DNA from: an uncultured Candidatus Melainabacteria bacterium
Lineage (GTDB): Bacteria > Cyanobacteriota > Vampirovibrionia > Gastranaerophilales > Gastranaerophilaceae
Direction: 5' to 3'
DNA length: 9,084 bases
Assembly (NCBI GenBank): GCA_946186335.1
Contig: CAMHMW010000068.1
Coordinates: forward strand, 1-9,084
Shown: piece after piece, positions 1 to 5,082 of the stretch
Numbering within the stretch: position 1 is the stretch's first letter
How the letters are laid out: each line of letters starts with the position of its first letter
Notes under the pieces: model-generated
Told to the model about the DNA's origin: nothing
What the model saw: only the letters and a program-made list of their open reading frames with translations
Databases searched by the model: none
Position numbers and translations under genes: made by a program

Positions 1-423
1 TGTGACTTTATCATAGTTGTTGCCCTTATATTTGAGCCAACCCGATAAAGACATCATGGAGCCGACTTTTTCCCGGATGATTTGTTTCCCCTCAATAGAA
101 CGGGCGATAATTTCCGAGTTATACACTGTTAATTCTTTTTCATGCTCCACCCGTTGTGCAAAATAATCTTTAATTGTAGCAATGTATTTTTTGGCTTTAC
201 CTTGCAAAACATCATCATCAATCGTTCGCATTGTTACAAATTCTTCTCCATTATCAAGCCAATTATCAATTGCATATTGTAGCAAACCATAACTTTTACC
301 ATAGGAACGCATACCAAATATAATATATACATCTGCACCAACGGCAAGCAAATCTTTATAATTAACAACTTCCATTGTTTGCCCTGTTGCGGCAACAACA
401 GTTAAAGGTTTATATTTCATCAT
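1..423 (-). CDS. DNA packaging (encapsidation) ATPase, phi29 gp16-like, 3' end cut off by window edge
   Basis: This is the motor ATPase that pumps the protein-linked genome into the prohead through the connector. The 141 visible codons include a clear Walker A loop at about residues 34-48 (IIFGMRSYGKSYGLL, pattern GxxxxGKS), followed by a stretch resembling the post-Walker region of phi29 gp16 (NGEEFVTMR beside phi29 YGEQFIYVR). The reading frame is still open at base 1 and stops just before the expected Walker B strand, so the catalytic acidic pair is outside the window. I chose the first of two adjacent ATG codons (423-421) because AAAGAGG lies 9 nt upstream of it. The gene overlaps the end of the DNA polymerase gene by 14 nt, so it is probably co-transcribed and translationally coupled. 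In phi29 this gene belongs to the late operon; here it is last in the replication operon. Confidence 0.88.
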   Translation of the reverse strand, partial: MMKYKPLTVVAATGQTMEVVNYKDLLAVGADVYIIFGMRSYGKSYGLLQYAIDNWLDNGEEFVTMRTIDDDVLQGKAKKYIATIKDYFAQRVEHEKELTVYNSEIIARSIEGKQIIREKVGSMMSLSGWLKYKGNNYDKVT

Positions 424-2512
424 ATCGCCGAACCTCTTTCAATGTGTATAAATTTCTTTTCGATAAAATCACATTACAATCTATATCTTCACTTTCCCGG
501 ACAATAACCCCTAAATGCACTCTTTTATTTTTGTCTATAAATAAGTCACTGTTTTTTGCTTGCACTTCTTCTATTGATAATCCGTCACGTTCTGCAATCA
601 ATCTTTCATATGATTCTGATAGCGATAAACGATACGTTGTCTCTTCTATCCAACATCCACCATTATCATAAGTTTTTATTTCATTGGTTGTGAATCGTGA
701 AATTGTCCTACCACTAACACGGGGTGAAAATATCGTGCCGGGGGTAAAATCATCAAATGATTCTATATATTTAACAGCCGATTTTTTTAACCCTGCAACC
801 GTCATTTTAAATTTTCCGTTGTTGTCTTGTGTTAAATATTTTTTAGCACCTAACGTTTTGAATTTAACAGCCCCCGTTTTTTCAGTTTCCCAATCAAAAA
901 CCCCCAAATCGGGGAAATCATCTTTAAAGCCTAAATCCCGCAAGCGTTCTCTTCTTGCCTTGATAGCCCAATCATTATATTTGTTTATAGAGGGTAAACA
1001 TTCTTTACGGTTGATTATTTTTGCAGAGTCCGTATCACAATAAACAATCCGTTTATCATTTGGTATTATAATATCATTCCATAGATGGTATCTTGTGTAA
1101 GCGGGAACAAAAACCCCCCATTGATAGGGCAAAAAGTTATTTCTATTTTTATAAAATTTTTTCAACATTTCATCAACAATATTTCTATCATCATAATCAA
1201 TAGCGTTTCTTTCCCAATCTAACGAATCATTTATAATAATTTCATCATGTAAAGGATTCGTCACCATCATTCCATAAAACGAATTGACTCTATTTTTTGC
1301 TTTCATATAGTTTATTTCCTCACCATCAACATTTTTTAATTTTTGCTTTCGTTCGTAATATTTCAGCATGGTTTTAATCAACTCATCGGGCAAATATCCC
1401 GCATTGCTCCAAATGATATGTTTTATTTTAATCAAATCAAAATCATAAACTTGTTTTATGATTTTGTAATCAAATGAAGTACATGTCAATTCAATTTGAC
1501 TTGCACATTGAATTCGCCCATTGTCTAAAACGGTTGTTCCATCATCCGGGGTTATACTTTTAGAAAATGAAATGTAAGTATTGGCAAGCTTGCACTTTAC
1601 GATTCCCGTTGTCGATGCAAGCACGATATGACAAACAAAAACAATATTGTCGTTGTTTAAAAGATAATTGAAATCATCCATTGTGCAATTGTCAACCCGG
1701 TGAAATGCACTCATTGGATATTTATGCACCAACATTGCAAACGGGTATGCACTACCAAAATCATAAGAATCAACCCCATTTACAACTTTTCCCGTAAACA
1801 TATAATTTGCGTGAGTATAACCCCCTTGAAACGCATCACGCATCATCATAAAATAAGGGTAAATCAATTCACTGTTTTTGAATAAAAAATAGTTATGTGG
1901 TTCCTTTTTCATGATTTTGCGTAATTCGTTACGCAAAAATGATGTGTTAGTCAATGGAAATTTCCAAAATGGCAAGCCTTCTTGTTCTTCTAATTGCTTG
2001 ATTTTCAAGTCCATAATTAGAACGTCATTTTTACAATATTCTTCTTCTTGTGGGGTTAATGTACAACCCGGATGACGAATTGTTTTATAGTCCATATCAC
2101 CCTTTAGCAATCCCACATCTTCACCACATTGTGCTAAACTTTTATTTGTCAGATAATAACTGCATCTAAACTCGATTTTACCATCTAACAAAAATTTTAA
2201 TGCCGCATGGGTATCCGTTGCAAACAATTCGGTTATTTCATGCCCGCATGGATTTCGTATAATTGCTTCTATTTCATATGATAAATTGTGAACAAAACAT
2301 ATCAACCGTTCTTTATCACACCAATCAAACAAATGGTTGTAAAAATCATCCCAACCCGTGAAAGTATAATAGTCTACTTCTTTTCCTTCTTCCCGTTTTG
2401 TTGCTTGCCAATGCCATGTATAAATAATATCAATGTCATTTATATTTTCATGGGTTGTTTCGATGTCAAAACATACAAGCGTATGTGAATATTTTATACT
2501 ATCCTTGCGCAT
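410..2512 (-). CDS. Protein-primed family B DNA polymerase
   Basis: This enzyme replicates the linear genome from a protein primer, with strand displacement and proofreading. All hallmark motifs are visible in order: Exo I FDIET (D16, E18), Exo II HNLSYE (residues 75-80, with Glu80 where phi29 has Asp66), Exo III YCKND (Y159, D163), an FQGG motif (228-231) like the YxGG of this family, motif A DFGSAYP (251-257), motif B NRVNSFYG (407-414), motif C YCDTDS (491-496) and KKY (557-559). The lengths between motifs A-B and B-C leave room for the TPR1 and TPR2 insertions of protein-primed polymerases. At 700 residues it is longer than phi29 polymerase (575), mostly through about 141 residues after the KKY motif. 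The ATG follows the TGA of the upstream gene after one base and has no good Shine-Dalgarno, so translation is probably coupled. The stop is TAA. Confidence 0.97.
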   Translation of the reverse strand: MRKDSIKYSHTLVCFDIETTHENINDIDIIYTWHWQATKREEGKEVDYYTFTGWDDFYNHLFDWCDKERLICFVHNLSYEIEAIIRNPCGHEITELFATDTHAALKFLLDGKIEFRCSYYLTNKSLAQCGEDVGLLKGDMDYKTIRHPGCTLTPQEEEYCKNDVLIMDLKIKQLEEQEGLPFWKFPLTNTSFLRNELRKIMKKEPHNYFLFKNSELIYPYFMMMRDAFQGGYTHANYMFTGKVVNGVDSYDFGSAYPFAMLVHKYPMSAFHRVDNCTMDDFNYLLNNDNIVFVCHIVLASTTGIVKCKLANTYISFSKSITPDDGTTVLDNGRIQCASQIELTCTSFDYKIIKQVYDFDLIKIKHIIWSNAGYLPDELIKTMLKYYERKQKLKNVDGEEINYMKAKNRVNSFYGMMVTNPLHDEIIINDSLDWERNAIDYDDRNIVDEMLKKFYKNRNNFLPYQWGVFVPAYTRYHLWNDIIIPNDKRIVYCDTDSAKIINRKECLPSINKYNDWAIKARRERLRDLGFKDDFPDLGVFDWETEKTGAVKFKTLGAKKYLTQDNNGKFKMTVAGLKKSAVKYIESFDDFTPGTIFSPRVSGRTISRFTTNEIKTYDNGGCWIEETTYRLSLSESYERLIAERDGLSIEEVQAKNSDLFIDKNKRVHLGVIVRESEDIDCNVILSKRNLYTLKEVRRYDEI
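421..439 (-). promoter_or_regulatory. Ribosome binding site and start of the packaging ATPase
   Basis: AAAGAGG (439-433) stands 9 nt before the first of two adjacent in-frame ATG codons (423-421 and 420-418). It lies inside the last codons of the polymerase gene, so the ATPase can be translated from the same message without a gap. The spacing favours the first ATG. Confidence 0.65.
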
Positions 2513-2513
2513 A

Positions 2514-3125
2514 TCATTTCACTGCTAAAAACCCGCTTGTTTTCCGAACGGGCAATGATGCAAAATAATCATGTGTTTTAAATGGTAAAACCAATTCAAT
2601 TTCTGTATCATCTGCGACATTCGTTATAATATCGTCAATAGAAATTGTCTTGCCTTTATAATGAATTTCTCCCATGTCGGCAAGATTGAAAGCGGTAAAC
2701 ATAATTTCTTCATACCCAAATTTAGATTCTTTTTCCGCTTGTTTGAGTTTGTCATAAATCATCATGGCGGTTTCGTATTCCTGTTGTGATGTTGTGCGTG
2801 GTACATTTGGATGATTTTTCATGAATGTTTCATAGCGTTTTTGATTGACTTCCCGCAACCCTGTTATTGTGGATGTTTTGGCACTTAATATATTAAATGC
2901 GGTTTGCAGTTTTAACCTCAATGCTTTTTCAGATAATCCCATTGTTTGCGTGTTAAAATCACGGTATTCATCTAAAATGTAATTTTTTCGTCCGTAAAAT
3001 TCACCCCCTTTTCCGAAATATTTTTCTAATGTCCTTATTCGTGCTAATGCCCTTTTTCCATATTTTCTAAACGCTTGTTTTAATTCTTTTGCGCTTGCAA
3101 ATGGGTTTATTTCAAATTTTGCCAT
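2514..3125 (-). CDS. Candidate terminal protein (protein primer of DNA replication)
   Basis: The 203-residue protein is assigned mainly by place: it sits directly before the protein-primed polymerase gene, as gene 3 (terminal protein) precedes gene 2 in phi29, with one base between its TGA and the polymerase ATG. The N-terminal third is basic and helical (roughly residues 12-48, with many Lys/Arg), as expected for a DNA-bound primer protein; the middle has helices with many charged residues (about 65-140), and the tail is mixed (TSGFLAVK at the end). phi29 terminal protein is 266 residues, so this one is short. Hydroxyl residues near the C-terminus (Tyr187, Ser190, Thr196, Ser197) are possible nucleotide acceptors, but I cannot tell which, if any, is used. 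The ATG has AAAGGGGG 5 nt upstream. It carries no recognised catalytic motif. An alternative is another small replication protein. Confidence 0.6.
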   Translation of the reverse strand: MAKFEINPFASAKELKQAFRKYGKRALARIRTLEKYFGKGGEFYGRKNYILDEYRDFNTQTMGLSEKALRLKLQTAFNILSAKTSTITGLREVNQKRYETFMKNHPNVPRTTSQQEYETAMMIYDKLKQAEKESKFGYEEIMFTAFNLADMGEIHYKGKTISIDDIITNVADDTEIELVLPFKTHDYFASLPVRKTSGFLAVK

Positions 3126-3130
3126 GACAA

Positions 3131-3139
3131 CCCCCTTTA
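3131..3139 (-). promoter_or_regulatory. G-run ribosome binding site of the candidate terminal protein gene
   Basis: On the minus strand this reads TAAAGGGGG, 5 nt before the ATG at 3125-3123. It is the same unit (TAAAGGGGGG) that precedes the connector and tail fibre genes. The G run can pair with the CCUCC of 16S rRNA through a central G-U wobble. Here it directly follows the T-run of the upstream hairpin, so hairpin formation and initiation sites are adjacent. Confidence 0.55.
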
Positions 3140-3180
3140 AATAAAAATGTGATGCTAACCCGTATTAGTTAGCATCACAT
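3140..3180 (-). terminator. Hairpin plus T-run between SSB and terminal protein genes (partial terminator/attenuator)
   Basis: A perfect 13-bp inverted repeat (ATGTGATGCTAAC at 3147-3159 against GTTAGCATCACAT at 3168-3180) encloses an 8-nt loop. Read on the minus strand it is followed at once by TTTTATTT, the layout of a rho-independent terminator. It lies 25 nt after the SSB stop codon and before the terminal protein ribosome site. No good promoter is visible between it and the downstream genes, so terminal protein, polymerase and ATPase would depend on read-through. On the plus strand there is no T-run, so it is one-directional. Confidence 0.75.
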
Positions 3181-3205
3181 AATGACGGATTAGCAAAACC
3201 GCTTG

Positions 3206-3571
3206 TTATTCGGTTTCTACTGCATCACCATTAAACAACCCCATTAAAACCTTGATAAAGGTTTTACCGTCTTTCGTTTTTTCCTCTGAAAAACCAATCG
3301 TAAAGGTATCCCGGCTTTCCCCTTCCATAACAGACATGATGTCATCAAGCTGTTTTGCAACGTTGCCCGATTTCGTGATGACGTTGCCAATGTTGCCGTT
3401 TTCATCTTTCAACGTGATTTCAAACATATCGTCCCCACGTTCTGTTTTTATCGCAAGGTATCCAACAAAACGGGCATATCCCCTAAAATCTCTTGCAAGT
3501 CCGATTGTTTCCGCTCTCTCTGCAATCATAGATAATACTTTTGATTCATAATGCTTTCTTTCCACTATCAT
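3206..3571 (-). CDS. Probable single-stranded DNA-binding protein, phi29 p5-like
   Basis: A 121-residue protein, first gene after the early promoter and two genes before the polymerase, which matches the place and size of phi29 gene 5 (SSB, 124 residues). The second half follows the p5 pattern as I recall it: NVITKSGNVAKQLDDI (63-78) beside the p5 AISKT...DLIDL segment, then DTFTIGF...KDGKTFIKVLMGL (88-112) beside ETFKVKV...KGNVFFSLQLSL. It ends in acidic residues (DAVETE), common in SSBs. It would coat the strand displaced by the polymerase. The frame is open further upstream to a TTG at 3625, but I chose the ATG at 3571 because GAGGAG stands 8 nt before it and the TTG coincides with the predicted transcription start. 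No SSB family motif is fully diagnostic, so the call rests on place, size and partial pattern match. Confidence 0.6.
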   Translation of the reverse strand: MIVERKHYESKVLSMIAERAETIGLARDFRGYARFVGYLAIKTERGDDMFEITLKDENGNIGNVITKSGNVAKQLDDIMSVMEGESRDTFTIGFSEEKTKDGKTFIKVLMGLFNGDAVETE

Positions 3572-3579
3572 TTTTTCTT

Positions 3580-3585
3580 CTCCTC
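3580..3585 (-). promoter_or_regulatory. Ribosome binding site that fixes the SSB start
   Basis: GAGGAG on the minus strand, 8 nt before the ATG at 3571-3569, in a purine-rich, unstructured leader. This is the strongest Shine-Dalgarno among the minus-strand genes of the window, which fits a protein needed in large amounts. It places translation start 18 codons inside the longest open frame. Confidence 0.8.
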
Positions 3586-3605
3586 TTCTTTTTGGTTGTT
3601 GTTTG

Positions 3606-3626
3606 ATTGTCACTTTTAGCGACAAT
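3606..3626 (-). promoter_or_regulatory. Dyad at the predicted transcription start: 5' stem-loop or operator
   Basis: ATTGTCAC (3606-3613) and GCGACAAT (3619-3626) form an imperfect palindrome around a 5-nt centre (core ATTGTC-9-GACAAT). The minus-strand promoter just before it would start RNA at about 3625-3627, so the transcript would begin with an 8-bp stem (one G-U pair) and a UAAAA loop. As DNA it has the size and position of a repressor operator covering +1. Both readings are inference. Confidence 0.5.
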
Positions 3627-3631
3627 TACTA

Positions 3632-3660
3632 ATTATAGCATATACCCCCATTGATTGCAA
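3632..3660 (-). promoter_or_regulatory. Early/replication operon promoter (sigma-70/SigA type)
   Basis: On the minus strand: -35 TTGCAA (3660-3655), a 17-bp spacer, and -10 TATAAT (3637-3632) preceded by TG one base upstream (extended -10, TGcTATAAT). The -35 matches TTGACA at five of six positions and the -10 is perfect. Transcription would start near 3626, leaving a leader of about 55 nt to the SSB ATG at 3571. It is the only strong promoter I see on the minus strand and would drive SSB, terminal protein, polymerase and ATPase. Confidence 0.85.
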
Positions 3661-3667
3661 GTGCAAC

Positions 3668-3709
3668 AATAAAAGAATTAGTTGCCCGCTGTCGGACAAC
3701 TAATTCTTT
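3668..3709 (-). terminator. Hairpin between late and early operons, probable late-operon terminator
   Basis: A perfect 13-bp inverted repeat (AAAGAATTAGTTG at 3672-3684, CAACTAATTCTTT at 3697-3709) with a 12-nt loop; three further pairs (3686-3688 with 3693-3695) can form inside after one mismatch, leaving a CTGT tetraloop. Read on the minus strand the stem ends in TTTT followed by ATTGTT, a moderate U-tract, so it can stop transcripts coming from the tail fibre gene just before the early promoter. The stem itself is AT-rich, so termination may be incomplete. On the plus strand the hairpin is followed by TTTACAT, a poor terminator. Confidence 0.65.
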
Positions 3710-3713
3710 ACAT

Positions 3714-3747
3714 AGGAGGTTTTATGAAAATAAGACAAATTGCGTAA
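3714..3747 (+). CDS. Plus-strand micro-ORF with perfect Shine-Dalgarno (7 codons, doubtful)
   Basis: AGGAGG (3714-3719) is followed after 4 nt by ATG (3724) and a 7-codon frame, MKIRQIA, ending in TAA at 3745-3747. It is the only plus-strand signal in the window that looks like a real translation start, and it points against all genes, into the end of the tail fibre gene. After the TAA the frame stays open for another 18 codons. I see no convincing plus-strand promoter. It may be a leader peptide, a remnant of a lost gene, or chance; the function is unknown. Confidence 0.25.
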
Positions 3748-3772
3748 ACAATAAAGCATGCAGCGGATCCTG

Positions 3773-3784
3773 TTGTATATACAA
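3773..3784. repeat. 12-bp perfect palindrome after the tail fibre stop codon
   Basis: TTGTATATACAA is its own reverse complement and abuts the TAA (3787-3785) of the tail fibre gene. It could be a protein-binding site or a weak stem at the 3' end of the message; there is no adjacent T-run, so it is not a terminator by itself. Confidence 0.35.
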
Positions 3785-5065
3785 TTAAGCATTTTCCGCA
3801 ATAAATGCAACAGTTACAAACCCATTATAAACCACAAAAAAGATTTCATTCGAAAGCACCTGCATTTTTGCGGTATTGGCATTTTTTGTAATTTGTAGCC
3901 TTACATCCATATTTATACAAGTTGCGCTTTCAACCGTGGGGTTGCCTGTTGGCATCGGGAACGAAACCCGGTACATTTTATTTAAATCAGTTGGCAATGC
4001 TCCCCCATAGTTAAAATACATGTATGACGTTTGAAATTTGATTTCATCTATAATATATGGGTACGGTTCCGCAATGGCAACATCAAAAAACGCATTGTCT
4101 GACCATAAACCCCGTTTAAATAAAATATCCAAATGGCTTGAACTTATAGCGTTTAAAACTTCCGTTATTACATTTGATTCATTTGCAAGAGTTGTTGGAG
4201 CTGTTAACGCTTTCTTTAAAAACAACGGGATTTTAGCAAGTACTAAATTTTGCCCCAACTTTCCAACCGTTAACGATTTATCGGGGATTGGATGCGGTAC
4301 AACAATACCGGGTGTTATATCATCCGTTAACTGCCAAATGCTTTTGAAATTTCCTGTTGTTGCGTTCCCGTATGTATCACAAAAATTTGCAATCCAATCA
4401 TACCACGAATCAGCCAATGCAGAAAAATTATTGTTGTTGATTAACTCAATAGGTAACTGAATGTCTAATCGTGCAAGTGCATTTTCAATTGCCGCGACTT
4501 TTGTTTCAAGCGTTGAAACCCGGTTTTGTAATGCCGTGATTTCCTGCGCTTGCGTTGTTGCTTGATTCTGTAAATTAGTTATACTTGTTACGATATTACT
4601 ATAATTATTTTCAAGGGTTGAAATTCTATTCGTTACATCTGTTAAATCATCACCCAAATTATTAACAGTATTTGAAAGATTGGTAACGTTGGTTTGTAAT
4701 TCCGATATGTCATCACCATATTCATTTATGGTTGTTTCGAGATTGCTTATTGCGGATTCTGTTGCGCTTACCCTGTTTTTCAATTCGGCAATGTCGTTTT
4801 GCACTTCTGCGCAACATTCCTCAAGCCTTGAAACTCTATCATCTAACTCATTGACAGCTTCACGCAGTTCAGCGATTGCGGCATCAACTTCCGCTTTCCA
4901 TGCGAAAAAATCTTCTTTAAATTTGTTATAATCTTCTATTAACTCATTTAATTTTCTTGCAAGCAATAATATCTTTTGCAGTATAGACAAGCAATCGTCA
5001 AATAATAGCGGTTGGGTCATTTGCCAACCCCAAAAATGCGGTAACCATGGCAACAGTTTAATCAT
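3785..5065 (-). CDS. Tail fibre/appendage protein with long coiled coil (phi29 gp12 position)
   Basis: A 426-residue structural protein, last of the late operon. Three parts are visible. Residues 1-27 form a hydrophobic, aromatic head (PWLPHFWGWQMTQPLLF), a likely anchor to the tail. Residues 28-205 form an almost unbroken heptad-repeat coiled coil (for example DRVSRLEE, NRVSATESAI, NRISTLENN, NRVSTLETKV), as in trimeric fibre shafts. Residues 206-426 are a beta-type globular domain with no motif I recognise, the probable receptor-binding end. It follows the lower collar gene by 14 nt, the place of the gp12 appendages in phi29, but it does not resemble gp12 in sequence. A Cys-Cys pair at 84-85 lies in the shaft. 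The ATG has TAAAGGGGGG 7 nt upstream. The role is inferred from architecture and place. Confidence 0.72.
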   Translation of the reverse strand: MIKLLPWLPHFWGWQMTQPLLFDDCLSILQKILLLARKLNELIEDYNKFKEDFFAWKAEVDAAIAELREAVNELDDRVSRLEECCAEVQNDIAELKNRVSATESAISNLETTINEYGDDISELQTNVTNLSNTVNNLGDDLTDVTNRISTLENNYSNIVTSITNLQNQATTQAQEITALQNRVSTLETKVAAIENALARLDIQLPIELINNNNFSALADSWYDWIANFCDTYGNATTGNFKSIWQLTDDITPGIVVPHPIPDKSLTVGKLGQNLVLAKIPLFLKKALTAPTTLANESNVITEVLNAISSSHLDILFKRGLWSDNAFFDVAIAEPYPYIIDEIKFQTSYMYFNYGGALPTDLNKMYRVSFPMPTGNPTVESATCINMDVRLQITKNANTAKMQVLSNEIFFVVYNGFVTVAFIAENA

Positions 5066-5072
5066 GCGTTTT

Positions 5073-5082
5073 CCCCCCTTTA
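5073..5082 (-). promoter_or_regulatory. Stop codon fused to G-run ribosome site (lower collar to tail fibre)
   Basis: TAAAGGGGGG on the minus strand begins with the TAA stop of the lower collar gene and ends 7 nt before the tail fibre ATG (5065-5063). The same ten bases serve the connector gene, so the stop and ribosome site form one compact unit that can support re-initiation by the same ribosome. Confidence 0.6.

Larger units (their letters stand above)
3572..3784. other. Intergenic control region between structural and replication operons
   Basis: This 213-bp stretch is the only sizeable gap in the window. From high to low coordinates it holds a 12-bp palindrome after the tail fibre stop, a plus-strand AGGAGG with a 7-codon reading frame, the terminator-like hairpin, the promoter with extended -10, the start-site dyad and the SSB leader. 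I see no larger gene on either strand and no match to phi29 pRNA that I can recognise. Confidence 0.8.

Noticed and set aside
375..1043. Plus-strand open frames opposite the DNA polymerase and ATPase genes
   Set aside because: They lie antisense to a gene with full polymerase motifs, have no ribosome sites, and their products show no recognisable domain; they are mirror frames.
3623..3625. TTG as start codon of the SSB gene
   Set aside because: It sits at the predicted transcription start with no ribosome site, while a strong site precedes the ATG at 3571.
3710..3745. A second minus-strand promoter (TTGTCT-18-TATGTA) above the hairpin
   Set aside because: Both boxes match consensus poorly and the hairpin would stop the RNA at once; the promoter at 3660-3632 is far better.
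3756..3770. SphI-like GCATGC and BamHI-like GGATCC sites close together, suggesting vector sequence
   Set aside because: Two six-base palindromes can occur by chance, and no other polylinker or vector sequence surrounds them.
3626..3784. A packaging RNA like the phi29 pRNA in the intergenic region
   Set aside because: The hairpin loops are not complementary to each other and no pRNA-like arrangement is recognisable; phi29 pRNA also comes from near a genome end.
3724..3801. Read-through of the micro-ORF TAA into 18 more open codons
   Set aside because: All genes here end with standard TAA or TGA, there is no sign of stop codon reassignment, and the extension overlaps the tail fibre end in antisense.
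4038..4931. Plus-strand open frames opposite the tail fibre gene
   Set aside because: Frames open because the opposite strand encodes a low-complexity coiled coil; no promoter or ribosome site is seen.
4926..4933. TTATAATC on the plus strand as a -10 box
   Set aside because: It is within the coding region of the tail fibre in antisense, and no matching -35 box or downstream gene exists.
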